Positions 24,966 through 33,265 of a DNA stretch of 64,000 nt are shown piece by piece; the first letter of the stretch is position 1, and each line of letters opens with the position of its first letter. A program made the position numbers and the translations under genes. The stretch is from the NCBI GenBank assembly GCA_017408585.1, contig JAFQUJ010000016.1:171094-235093 (forward strand). The letters run 5' to 3'. The notes below the pieces were generated by a model. That model was not told where the DNA came from. It did not search any database and worked only from the letters and a program-made list of their open reading frames with translations. The stretch comes from Clostridia bacterium. Its GTDB lineage: Bacteria; Bacillota; Clostridia; Oscillospirales; CAG-272.

Positions 24966-26327
24966 TTATTCTCTTTCAAACTCGGCGATTTGATGCTCGA
25001 GCTCCTTGTCGGTGATTGCGGTTTGACGGCCGTTCTCGTATTCGCCATCAACCCAATTTTTTAGGAAAACGACAAGTGGGCTACGCTTATCAACCATAGC
25101 CTCACCCTTTAGGTGATAGTGCTCGTTTATCCAATATGCAATTCCGGCAAGTCCGGAGGTCTTTGTAATTGCAACTCCGGCAGGGCGATTAAGTATCTTT
25201 GTCGTGTTGAATATGTTATAAATTTCCTCGTCCTTTAAAAGTCCGTCGGCGTGAATTCCTGCCCTTGTTACATTGAAGTTTGCTCCAACAAATGGAGTCA
25301 TTGGTGGAATGTTGTATCCGATTTTATCACGGAAGAACTCGGCAATTTCAGTAATAACTGTTGAGTCCATGCCATCAAGCGTGCCCTTAAGTGATGCGTA
25401 TTCAAATACCATCGCCTCAAGAGGAATGTTTCCTGTACGCTCGCCAATACCGAGAAGTGAGCAGTTTACTGCGCTAGCGCCATAGAGCCAAGCTGTTGTA
25501 GCATTACATACGCCCTTATAGAAGTCGTTATGTCCATGCCATTCAAGCATTTCGCTTGGAACATCGGAATAGTGCTGAAGTCCATATATAATTCCCGGAA
25601 CGCTTCGTGGGAGAGCAACCTCGGGATACGGAACGCCATAGCCCATAGTATCGCATGCGCGAATTTTTACAGGAATGCCTGCGTCCTGTGACATTTTTTG
25701 TAGCTCATTTACGAATGGCACAACAAAGCCATAAAAGTCCGCCCTTGTAACATCCTCAAGGTGACATCTTGGGCGAACGCCTGCCTCAAAGGCATCATAA
25801 ACTGCAGAAAGATAAAGCTTCATAGCCTCAGAGCGAGTTAGCTTTAGCTTCTTGAAAATGTGATAGTCGCTTGAGCTTACAAGAATACCCGTTTCCTTAA
25901 TTCCAAGATCACGAACAAGCTTGAAGTCCTCTTTATTCGCCCTTATCCATGTGGTGATTTCGGGGAATTCAAGTCCTAGCTCCTGACATTTTTCGATTGC
26001 CAGTCTATCCTTTTTACTATACACGAAAAATTCGGTTTGGCGAATTATGCCCTTTGGACCACCTAGGCGCGAGAGTAGCTTATAAATCTCCACGATTTCC
26101 TCAACGCTGTATGGCTCAACAGACTGTTGTCCGTCACGAAGGGTTGTATCGGTAATCCATATGTTTTCAGGCATACCGATTGGAACTCTACGGTGGTTGA
26201 AGGGTGTCTTTGGCACCTCGTCGTAGCTATATATATCTCTGTAAAGGTTAGGCTCGGTAACATCCTGAAGCTGGTATTTATATGATTTTTGCTCTAGCAA
26301 ATTAGTTTTATTTGAAATTTCCAGCAT
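24966..26327 (-). CDS. Citrate (Re)-synthase-like enzyme of the homocitrate/isopropylmalate synthase family
   Basis: TIM-barrel DRE-metallolyase condensing acetyl-CoA with a 2-oxo acid. The TTLRDGQQ motif (near 60), EWHGHNDFY metal site, RACDTMGYG and GIGERTGN are present. The N-terminal NLLEQKSYKYQLQD followed by DEVPKTPFNHRRVP is a pattern I associate with the Re-face citrate synthase described in Clostridium kluyveri, not with LeuA, and the 453-residue length also fits. There is no LeuA regulatory domain. The start used here is the ATG at 26327, which has AGGAGG seven bases upstream; a longer reading frame upstream of it includes promoter sequence and is not used. Co-transcription with aconitase supports citrate formation for glutamate synthesis. 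Confidence 0.82.
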   Translation of the reverse strand: MLEISNKTNLLEQKSYKYQLQDVTEPNLYRDIYSYDEVPKTPFNHRRVPIGMPENIWITDTTLRDGQQSVEPYSVEEIVEIYKLLSRLGGPKGIIRQTEFFVYSKKDRLAIEKCQELGLEFPEITTWIRANKEDFKLVRDLGIKETGILVSSSDYHIFKKLKLTRSEAMKLYLSAVYDAFEAGVRPRCHLEDVTRADFYGFVVPFVNELQKMSQDAGIPVKIRACDTMGYGVPYPEVALPRSVPGIIYGLQHYSDVPSEMLEWHGHNDFYKGVCNATTAWLYGASAVNCSLLGIGERTGNIPLEAMVFEYASLKGTLDGMDSTVITEIAEFFRDKIGYNIPPMTPFVGANFNVTRAGIHADGLLKDEEIYNIFNTTKILNRPAGVAITKTSGLAGIAYWINEHYHLKGEAMVDKRSPLVVFLKNWVDGEYENGRQTAITDKELEHQIAEFERE

Positions 26328-26393
26328 TTTTATACCTCCTTGATATGCGTATAAATATATAATATAATACGCCCATAATATTTTAATGTGTAT

Positions 26394-26422
26394 ATTATAC
26401 CAAAAATACGCGCGCTTGTCAA
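26394..26422 (-). promoter_or_regulatory. Promoter of the citrate synthase-aconitase operon
   Basis: Minus-strand TTGACA (26417-26422), 17-base spacer, TATAAT (26394-26399): full consensus. Confidence 0.88.
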
Positions 26423-26470
26423 GAAAAAACGCCATAAGTGCTCATTTTTTCGCTTTTACATAAATTACTA

Positions 26471-26499
26471 TTGACTTAAATTCGATTTTTTGATATAAT
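26471..26499 (+). promoter_or_regulatory. Promoter of the DUF1538-PII operon
   Basis: TTGACT (26471-26476), 17 bases, TATAAT (26494-26499); start of transcription near 26506. Confidence 0.85.
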
Positions 26500-26514
26500 T
26501 ACCTATAATGAACG

Positions 26515-26554
26515 GATGGCTTATATCATTTTCAGTGATAAATCCATCTTTTTT
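26515..26554 (+). promoter_or_regulatory. Terminator-like hairpin in the 5' UTR (possible attenuator)
   Basis: GATGG (26515-26519) with CCATC (26544-26548) and TATCA (26524-26528) with TGATA (26536-26540) form an interrupted stem followed directly by TTTTTT. It begins only about ten bases into the transcript, before the start codon. Confidence 0.5.
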
Positions 26555-26606
26555 AATGTAAATGACAGATAACTTTGGTTATCTTAGGATAGATAGGGAC
26601 TTAACA

Positions 26607-28241
26607 ATGTTTAAAAATAAAACTATTTTAAAGGAAAAGCTAATCGAGTCAGCGAAGAGCGTTTTGCCAATTTCCGCAATAGTTTTGCTTCTTTGCTTTA
26701 CCGTTGCGCCGATTGATATATCGGCATTCACTTCGTTTATTTTCGGCTCTGCGCTCTTGATTTTTGGAATTAGCCTATTCACGCTCGGAGCAGAAACCTC
26801 AATGACCCCTATGGGTGAATATGTTGGTGCGCAAATGACACGCTCGAAAAAGATTTGGCTTATCGTTATTCTTTCTTTCCTTGTTGGAGTGATGATTACC
26901 ATGTCCGAGCCTGACCTTCAGGTGCTTGCCACATATGTTCCTTCTATAAATCCAAGCTTTTTGCTTATTCTGTTTGTATCGGTTGGCGTTGGCGCGTTTC
27001 TTGTAATCGCTATGCTACGCATACTTTTTGGAATCAAGCTAAAATATTTGCTCCTCGGCTTCTATATTGTGGCGTTCGCTATGGCGCTATTTGTTGACAG
27101 CGACTTTTGGAGCGTTGCCTTTGACTCGGGTGGAGTTACAACCGGACCTATGACTGTTCCTTTTATTATGGCGCTCGGTGTTGGTGTGTCGTCTATTCGC
27201 TCCGACTCACAGGAAACTAACGACTCGTTTGGTCTTGTTTCTCTTTGCTCGGTTGGTCCTATCATTGCGGTTCTCATCTTAGGACTGATTTACAATCCCG
27301 AAAGCTCAAGTGGAATTGGCTTTGAAATTTCGCGCCTTGAAAGCTCACGAGAGCTTGGCTGGAACTACCTTATTAACTTCCCACATTATATTGTCGAGGT
27401 CTCGAAGGCGGTTTTACCTATTGTTGCATTTTTCTTTGTTTATCAAGCGTTCACAAAGCCTCTTTCAAAGAAAAGACTACTTAAAATTCTCATCGGTCTT
27501 TTATACACCTTTGTCGGTCTTGTTTTGTTCTTGACCGGTGCGAATGTCGGCTTTATGCCTGCCGGTTATCTTATTGGCTCGGGACTCGGTGTTAGCAGTA
27601 TTTCATTTATTGTCATTCCTATTGGAATGATTATTGGCTTCTTTATCGTTGCGGCAGAGCCTGCAGTACAGGTGCTTCAAGCGCAGGTTGAGGAGGTTAC
27701 CTCGGGTGCTATTCCTAAGAAGGCACTTGCCTTCGCGCTTGAGATTGGTGTTGCAATTTCTGTTGGAATTGCGATGCTTCGCTCACTTACAGGAATTCCA
27801 ATTATGTACTTTTTGATTCCGGGCTATGTAATTGCATTTGTTCTTACATTTTTCGTGCCCGATATATTTACTTCTATCGCATTTGACTCCGGTGGCGTTG
27901 CCTCGGGTGCTATGACAACTACATTTCTACTTCCCTTTGCGATTGGCGTTTGCGAGGCATCGGGAAACAATATAGCAACCGATGCGTTCGGTACGGTTGC
28001 GATGGTTGCGATGACACCACTTATCGCAATTCAAATTCTCGGTGTTGTTTACAAGGTTAGAATTCGCAAAATCAAAGAGGTTACCTCGCCATCGCTTGAG
28101 GAAATTATCGATATGCAGCTTGAATCTCCTATTTATGAGATTGACGATGCTACAGGTGAGGTTCAAATCATTTCTGCGCCTAATGTTGACAGCCTTAAGG
28201 ACCTTGTCGATAGCGACGCTGACATTATTGATTTTGATTAA
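26607..28241 (+). CDS. DUF1538 membrane protein, two-domain (probable transporter)
   Basis: Integral membrane protein of 544 residues with two homologous DUF1538 halves. Each half has many helices and a re-entrant-looking signature: AFDSGGVTTGPMTVPFIMALGVG in the first and AFDSGGVASGAMTTTFLLPFAIGV in the second, plus MTMSEPDLQVLA / VAAEPAVQVLQ at matching positions. The inverted or repeated Gly-rich motifs suggest a pore or carrier; the substrate is unknown. The start chosen is MFKNKT at 26607, preceded by AGGG, rather than the ATG at 26562, which has no ribosome binding site. The downstream gene encodes a PII-like protein, implying regulation by nucleotides or metabolites. Confidence 0.82.
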   Translation: MFKNKTILKEKLIESAKSVLPISAIVLLLCFTVAPIDISAFTSFIFGSALLIFGISLFTLGAETSMTPMGEYVGAQMTRSKKIWLIVILSFLVGVMITMSEPDLQVLATYVPSINPSFLLILFVSVGVGAFLVIAMLRILFGIKLKYLLLGFYIVAFAMALFVDSDFWSVAFDSGGVTTGPMTVPFIMALGVGVSSIRSDSQETNDSFGLVSLCSVGPIIAVLILGLIYNPESSSGIGFEISRLESSRELGWNYLINFPHYIVEVSKAVLPIVAFFFVYQAFTKPLSKKRLLKILIGLLYTFVGLVLFLTGANVGFMPAGYLIGSGLGVSSISFIVIPIGMIIGFFIVAAEPAVQVLQAQVEEVTSGAIPKKALAFALEIGVAISVGIAMLRSLTGIPIMYFLIPGYVIAFVLTFFVPDIFTSIAFDSGGVASGAMTTTFLLPFAIGVCEASGNNIATDAFGTVAMVAMTPLIAIQILGVVYKVRIRKIKEVTSPSLEEIIDMQLESPIYEIDDATGEVQIISAPNVDSLKDLVDSDADIIDFD

Positions 28242-28256
28242 AAGGAGGGGTGCTGT

Positions 28257-28940
28257 ATGCAAAAAATGTATCTTTTGATTACGATTACAAATCGTAGCGA
28301 TAGTGATGAATTTACTAAGTTCTTCAGTAGCAAGGAAATTCCAATTATATATAGCACGCCTTGCCTTGGAACTGCAAGACAAAAGACGCTTGACCTTTTT
28401 GGTATTGAGGCGTCGCAGAAAACCGTTCACTATTGTATTGTTACTGAAAATAAAACCTACGAGCTAATCAAGGCTCTTACAAAGGAAATGGCAATTGATT
28501 TGCCAAACAGAGGAATTTCCGTTGCAATTCCACTTAGCAGTATTGCAGGAAGGCGCACGCTTGAGGCGTTTGCAAACGGACATTTAGACGACGAAACAGA
28601 AAACGAGGTAAGTAATATGGCAGAGTGTGAAACTGAGCTTATTGTTGTAATTTGCGCTAAGGGTAACACAGATTTAGTAATGGACGCCGCAAGAGAGGCA
28701 GGCGCTGGTGGTGGAACTGTTGTTCACGCTAAGGGCACAGGCTCTCAATATGCCGGAAAGTTCTTTGGTGTGACCATAGCTGACGAAAAGGAAATGATTT
28801 ATATCGTTTCCACAAAGGAGAGAAAAAAGGAAATTATGCGTGCAGTTATTGAAAAGGCAGGGCCTGAAACTGATGCGCATGCGATAGTGTTCTCCTTGCC
28901 TGTTAGTGCAACAGCAGGACTTAGAATATTTGACAAGTAA
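28257..28940 (+). CDS. Two-domain PII-like (GlnB-family) signalling protein
   Basis: The 227 residues form two ferredoxin-like PII modules. The second (about 120-227) is clearly PII: TELIVVICAKGNTDLVMDAAREAG, T-loop region GGGTVVHAKGTG, EKEMIYIVSTKERKKEIMRAVIEKAG and the closing HAIVFSLPVSATAGL. The first (1-110) is a more divergent copy ending NRGISVAIPLSSIAG. No uridylylated Tyr of the classical T-loop is evident. It lies 15 bp after the DUF1538 gene with AAGGAGGGG before the ATG. Proposed role: gating of the DUF1538 protein. Confidence 0.82.
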   Translation: MQKMYLLITITNRSDSDEFTKFFSSKEIPIIYSTPCLGTARQKTLDLFGIEASQKTVHYCIVTENKTYELIKALTKEMAIDLPNRGISVAIPLSSIAGRRTLEAFANGHLDDETENEVSNMAECETELIVVICAKGNTDLVMDAAREAGAGGGTVVHAKGTGSQYAGKFFGVTIADEKEMIYIVSTKERKKEIMRAVIEKAGPETDAHAIVFSLPVSATAGLRIFDK

Positions 28941-28966
28941 AAAAGCGCTCTAAGAGCGCTTTTTTG
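28939..28966 (+). terminator. Terminator of the DUF1538-PII operon
   Basis: AAAAAGCGCTC-TAA-GAGCGCTTTTTT beginning at the stop codon; strong stem and T-run. Confidence 0.9.
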
Positions 28967-29003
28967 CTTGGGTGTGTCTGTTTTTGGGCTTTTAAGACAA
29001 AAT

Positions 29004-29029
29004 AAAAGGGTGGAAATTCCACCCTTTTT
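29004..29029 (-). terminator. Terminator of putP
   Basis: AAAAGGGTGG-AAATT-CCACCCTTTT about ten bases past the putP stop, with T-rich flank on the minus strand. Confidence 0.85.
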
Positions 29030-29039
29030 GTTTTTTAAA

Positions 29040-30653
29040 TTATGCCTCTTGAGGTACAGCCTCGGGCTCTTCCTCAATTTCGCCCTTTCTTGCTTTTTCA
29101 AACTCCTCGACAATTTCAGCCTCGGGCTCTTTTGTGAGAAGTGATACAACAACTATTACTATGCTGGAGAGCACGAATGCGGGAAGTAGCTCATAGATAC
29201 CGAAGAAGGCTACCTTTTCGGAAAGGAACTTGGTGAATACGAATTCCCAGAGGAATACGCTTATACCACCGGTTAGCATACCTGCGATTGCGCCTTGCTT
29301 TGTTACTCTCTTCCAGAAGAGTGAGAACAGCATAAGTGGGCCGAAGGTTGCGCCAAAGCCTGCCCATGCAAATGAAACGAGCTTAAAGATAATGCTATCC
29401 TTATCCCATGCGATTACGATTCCTGCAAGAGCGATTACCATAATGGTAATTCTTGAAACCCACATAACTACCTTATCGTCTGCCTTATCCTTTTTCATGA
29501 TACCCTTGTAGATATTTGCGGAAACGGCGCTTGATGCGATAAGAAGGTATGAGTCTGATGATGAGATTGTTGCAGCGAGAATTCCCGCCATGATAACACC
29601 TGCTATAATTACAGGCAAGAAGCTCTCAGAGAACACGATAAGAATGTTTTCTGCGCCACTCTTTGTGTTGAGAAGGTCTGAGTTTGGAACGAGTGTTCTA
29701 CCCATTACACCGATAAGAACTGCAGCTGCAAGTGAGATTACAACCCAAACGGTTGCAATAATTCTTGAGCGCTTAATTTCGCTTGACTTACGAATAGCCA
29801 TAAAGCGAAGGAGAACCTGTGGAACTCCGAAGTAGCCAAGTCCCCAAGCAAGCTCAGAGATGATGCTCCAGAAGCCGAATTTGCCTGCCTCGCCGAATAC
29901 GGGCGTGCCACCAACTGCGATTTGCGCTCCGTTTGCGTCTGTTACAGGGGTTGCTGTGTTAAAGAAGCTCCAGAAGCCATCGATTGCCTTTGCGTTCTCG
30001 ATTACTGCGCCAAAGCCACCGGATTTTACAACGCCAACACAAATTACGGTAACGAGTGCAATTATCATTACGATTGCTTGCATAAAGTCAGATACGCTCT
30101 CTGCCAAAAAGCCACCGATAAGGGTATATGCAACTACGAAGATTGCGCCTACAACGAGCATTGCGTGATAGTCGAAGCCGAATAGCGACGAGAAAAGCTT
30201 TCCTACTGTTGCAAAGCATGATGATGCATAAACTGCAAAGAATACGAAGATGAACACAGCGGAAATTCCCAAGATAATCTTTTTCTTTTCCTTAAAGCGA
30301 TTTGAGAAAAAGTCGGGGATTGTGATTGCATTTCCTGAGATTTGTGAGTAGTTACGAAGTCTTTTCGCAACGATTAGCCAGTTTACATATGTACCGATTG
30401 CAAGACCGAGCGCTGTCCAAAATACGCTTGAAAGTCCGCACCAATATGCAAGACCGGGTAGTCCCATAAGAAGCCATCCACTCATGTCTGATGCCTCGGC
30501 GCTCATCGCAGTTACCCAAGGACCAAGTGTACGACCACCTAGGAAGTAGTTTTCAGAGTTCTTTTGTGCGCGCTTGAAGAAATAGACGCCTATTCCTATT
30601 ACTACGAGCATATAAAGAACCATGATTATAAGAATTTTGTACTTATATTCCAT
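29040..30653 (-). CDS. putP: Sodium/proline symporter
   Basis: Na+-coupled proline importer of the SSS family, 537 residues, about 13 membrane helices. PutP-type motifs are LGGRTLGPWVTAMSAEASDMSGWLLMG near 38-64 and the sodium-site region GILAATISSSDSYLLIASSAV near 345. An acidic C-terminal tail (EEFEKARKGEIEEEPEA) follows the last helix. It is a single-gene unit with its own promoter (30690-30718). Confidence 0.9.
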   Translation of the reverse strand: MEYKYKILIIMVLYMLVVIGIGVYFFKRAQKNSENYFLGGRTLGPWVTAMSAEASDMSGWLLMGLPGLAYWCGLSSVFWTALGLAIGTYVNWLIVAKRLRNYSQISGNAITIPDFFSNRFKEKKKIILGISAVFIFVFFAVYASSCFATVGKLFSSLFGFDYHAMLVVGAIFVVAYTLIGGFLAESVSDFMQAIVMIIALVTVICVGVVKSGGFGAVIENAKAIDGFWSFFNTATPVTDANGAQIAVGGTPVFGEAGKFGFWSIISELAWGLGYFGVPQVLLRFMAIRKSSEIKRSRIIATVWVVISLAAAVLIGVMGRTLVPNSDLLNTKSGAENILIVFSESFLPVIIAGVIMAGILAATISSSDSYLLIASSAVSANIYKGIMKKDKADDKVVMWVSRITIMVIALAGIVIAWDKDSIIFKLVSFAWAGFGATFGPLMLFSLFWKRVTKQGAIAGMLTGGISVFLWEFVFTKFLSEKVAFFGIYELLPAFVLSSIVIVVVSLLTKEPEAEIVEEFEKARKGEIEEEPEAVPQEA

Positions 30654-30689
30654 TTTTCTTCTCCCATTATAAAAAAATAAATATGTTTT

Positions 30690-30718
30690 ATTCTATCATA
30701 AATAGATCCTTATGTCAA
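30690..30718 (-). promoter_or_regulatory. Promoter of putP
   Basis: Minus-strand TTGACA (30713-30718), 17 bases, TAGAAT (30690-30695). Confidence 0.85.
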
Positions 30719-30760
30719 GACAAAAAGTGACAACAGAGCAAAAAAGCACCACAAAAAAGC

Positions 30761-30787
30761 AAAAATCGCACACAGGGTGCGATTTTT
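30761..30787 (-). terminator. Terminator of the T-box operon
   Basis: AAAAATCGCAC and GTGCGATTTTT flank a short loop, followed on the minus strand by GCTTTTTTG. It lies 18 bases after the aminotransferase stop and marks the end of the eight-gene operon. Confidence 0.88.
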
Positions 30788-30805
30788 GTTGGTGTATTAA
30801 TTGAT

Positions 30806-31996
30806 TTAGCTATTTTTATATTCCTCGGCTAGTGCCTTAAATGCCGGCAAAGCGTTTACAATTCTCGCCTTGTCAACACAGTAAGCAATTCTCACATAGC
30901 CACTAACGCCAAAATCGTCACAGGGAACGACGAGAATTTCCTTTGATTTTGCCTTCTCGAAGAACTTGTATGCGTCGTCCTCGAGTGCCTTTACAAAGAG
31001 GTAAAATGCGCCATCGGGAGCGACACACTCATAGCCATATTCGGTAAGAGCGCTATATAGAATATCTCTGTTTTCCTTGTAAATATTGACATCGACCTTA
31101 GCACCGATTGTTTTCTTAATTACCTGTTGGAAAAGGCTTGGCGCGCACACATAGCCAAGTGAGCGTCCTGCACCACAGATAGCCAAATATACGCTTTCGG
31201 AGTCCTGTGCCTTAGGGCTGACTGCAATATAGCCTATTCTCTCTCCGGGGAGCGAGAGTGCCTTTGAGTATGAGTAGCAAACTATGGTGTTATCATAGTA
31301 ATTCATAAGGTATGGAACATCAATTCCGTCAAAAACAAGCTCACGATATGGCTCGTCTGCGATAAGGTAGATAGGGTGTGAATACTCCTGTTGCTTTCTT
31401 GAAAGCACCTCGCATAGTGCCTTTATTGTTTGCTCGTTATACACAACTCCGCTTGGGTTGTTTGGAGAGTTTACAATAACTGCTCTTGTTTTTTCGGTGA
31501 TTTTGCCCTCGAAATCGTCTATATCAATTTGGAAGGTTTTGGGCATTGGCTTTGATACAACAACCTTGCCCCCTGCATTCTCAATAAACACGCGATATTC
31601 AGTGAAAAATGGCGCAAATACGACACACTCCTCGCCATTTTCGATTAAAGCGCGCAATGAGATTGTAAGAGATGCGGCAGCGCCACAGGTCATATAAATA
31701 TTGTTTGGTGTAAGGGCTGTTCCAAATCGCTCGTTTGTATCATTAGCGATTGCAGTACGCACGCCCAAGTCGCCCTGCGCTGATGTGTAGCCATGCAAGA
31801 GAACAGGATTTTCGTTTTGCACAAGCTCCACTATTGCATCATTTATTTCCTTTGGTGCGGGTACGCTTGGGTTTCCAATACTGAAATCAAACACATTCTC
31901 TGCACCTATTTCTGTTGCCCTTGTCTTGCAATACTCGAAGATTTCTCTTATAATTGAGCGCTTGCTTCCAAGAGCATACATTTTTTCGTTAAACAT
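30806..31996 (-). CDS. PLP-dependent aminotransferase, class I/II
   Basis: Aspartate/aromatic aminotransferase-fold enzyme of 396 residues. Seen are the N-terminal VFDFSIGNPSVPAP, NSPNNPSGVVY with the substrate Asn, ADEPYRELV, and the PLP Schiff-base Lys in YSYSKALSLPGERIGY near 240. The family cannot fix the substrate. As the last gene of the operon with indolepyruvate oxidoreductase and two aryl-CoA ligases, interconversion of arylpyruvates and aromatic amino acids is the most economical proposal. It starts 10 bp after the amidohydrolase gene. Confidence 0.88.
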   Translation of the reverse strand: MFNEKMYALGSKRSIIREIFEYCKTRATEIGAENVFDFSIGNPSVPAPKEINDAIVELVQNENPVLLHGYTSAQGDLGVRTAIANDTNERFGTALTPNNIYMTCGAAASLTISLRALIENGEECVVFAPFFTEYRVFIENAGGKVVVSKPMPKTFQIDIDDFEGKITEKTRAVIVNSPNNPSGVVYNEQTIKALCEVLSRKQQEYSHPIYLIADEPYRELVFDGIDVPYLMNYYDNTIVCYSYSKALSLPGERIGYIAVSPKAQDSESVYLAICGAGRSLGYVCAPSLFQQVIKKTIGAKVDVNIYKENRDILYSALTEYGYECVAPDGAFYLFVKALEDDAYKFFEKAKSKEILVVPCDDFGVSGYVRIAYCVDKARIVNALPAFKALAEEYKNS

Positions 31997-32006
31997 AAAT
32001 TAACCT

Positions 32007-32816
32007 CTATAAATTCAAAAGTTTTTTGGCATTTTCGCAAAGAATTTTATTCTCTGCCACCTCGCCCAGTCCATAGGATTTTATAATTTCAAGCTGTGTC
32101 ATAGCGTCCTGCCACGGATTGTCCGTTGCAAATAAAATCTTGTCCTCTCCGTGCTTTTCAAGGATTTTTTTGAACATTTTTTCACCAATTGATAACAGAA
32201 CATATGAGGTGTCAAAATAGACATCCTCGCCCGCAAGCTCCATATAAGCCTCATCAAAAAGCTCATTTGCGCCCATGTGTGCAAAAACGAGCTTATCATA
32301 GCCACCGAGCGCATCAAGCACTCTTAAAGCGCGCTTTGGCGTGCATTTTATCTCTTGACCTACAAATGCACCATCAAAGCCTGCATGAGTTACGGTGATA
32401 AGGTCTAGCTTCTTTGCATATTTTAGAATATTAATATACCTTTGGTCATCAAAAAATGTGCCCTGATAGTCAGGATGGAGCTTTATTCCAAGAAAGCCGA
32501 GGCTCTTTATAGCTTCAAGCCTTTCTTTGTAATTCTCAATATCCGGATGCATTCCCGCAAAGGAAATTACACGAGGGCCTGTGTAGCATTTTTGATTTGT
32601 TTCGCTTGCAAATCTAGTGACGCTATCAAATTGAGTTGCCCTTGTCAAAACGGGCAAATTTACTGAAATATCGACACCTGCCCTCTCCATTTTGGAAAGA
32701 AGAGTATCAAGTGTACCATCGCTATGCGCCACAATAGATGCGTTTTTTGATAGCGCATCTATTGTCTGCGTCGCTATTTTGTCCGGAAAAATATGGGTAT
32801 GAAAATCAATTATCAT
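32007..32816 (-). CDS. Metal-dependent amidohydrolase-family TIM-barrel protein
   Basis: The 269-residue protein begins with the metal motif MIIDFHTHIFPD (two His), has GIKLHPDYQG, a third metal His in ITVTHAGFDG, FAHMGANELFDEA, and the catalytic Asp in ILFATDNPW near 236. This matches the amidohydrolase-2/ACMSD-like group, whose members hydrolyse lactones or amides or decarboxylate aromatic acids. The role in the operon is unknown. It is 7 bp from the ACT gene and 10 bp from the aminotransferase gene, so it is surely co-transcribed. Confidence 0.85.
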   Translation of the reverse strand: MIIDFHTHIFPDKIATQTIDALSKNASIVAHSDGTLDTLLSKMERAGVDISVNLPVLTRATQFDSVTRFASETNQKCYTGPRVISFAGMHPDIENYKERLEAIKSLGFLGIKLHPDYQGTFFDDQRYINILKYAKKLDLITVTHAGFDGAFVGQEIKCTPKRALRVLDALGGYDKLVFAHMGANELFDEAYMELAGEDVYFDTSYVLLSIGEKMFKKILEKHGEDKILFATDNPWQDAMTQLEIIKSYGLGEVAENKILCENAKKLLNL

Positions 32817-32823
32817 GGGGATA

Positions 32824-33252
32824 TTAAAGAGCTTCGATTTCCTCTTCTGTCATTGTGTCTATTTTGTTCTTCTTCAACACCTCGCACGCACGCTTCAGCT
32901 CGTTGGTTTTAACTACGATTGTTGCGTCGTTTGCCTCAACTGAAAGTCCATACATATATTCGATATCAATGTTATTTTCGGCGACAATTGTAAGAATTTC
33001 TTGAAGTGAGCCTGCAACATGAGGAACTTTAACGATAAGAATATCTGTTATCATGCTAGAAAAGCCTGCACTAAGGAGAACATCGCGTCCGTGGTCGGGA
33101 GCGTTTACAATAAGTCTTAGAAGACCATACTCTGTTGTATCAGCTAGGCTCATTGACAAAATGTTTACATTATTGTCCTTTAAAACCTTCAAAACCTCGC
33201 CAAGTCTGCCTCTTCTGTTTTCGATAAATACGGATAGTTGCTTTGCTGTCAT
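32824..33252 (-). CDS. Tandem ACT-domain regulatory protein
   Basis: The 142-residue protein has two ACT domains: MTAKQLSVFIENRRGRLGEVL with NILSMSLADTTEYGLLRLIV (1-70), and VPHVAGSLQEILTIVAENNIDIEYMYG (72-140). Stand-alone ACT pairs like this often sit beside phenylacetate-CoA ligase and indolepyruvate oxidoreductase genes in anaerobes. They probably bind an amino acid (aromatic by context) and modulate a partner enzyme. The start at 33252 is chosen because AAGGAGGAAACG precedes it; an in-frame upstream ATG would overlap paaK1 and the ribosome binding site. Confidence 0.88.
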   Translation of the reverse strand: MTAKQLSVFIENRRGRLGEVLKVLKDNNVNILSMSLADTTEYGLLRLIVNAPDHGRDVLLSAGFSSMITDILIVKVPHVAGSLQEILTIVAENNIDIEYMYGLSVEANDATIVVKTNELKRACEVLKKNKIDTMTEEEIEAL

Positions 33253-33265
33253 TTTCGTTTCCTCC

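Noticed and set aside
26328..26435. N-terminal extension of the citrate synthase-like protein
   Set aside because: The extra 36 codons cover the promoter -10 region, and the AGGAGG site sits before the internal ATG at 26327.
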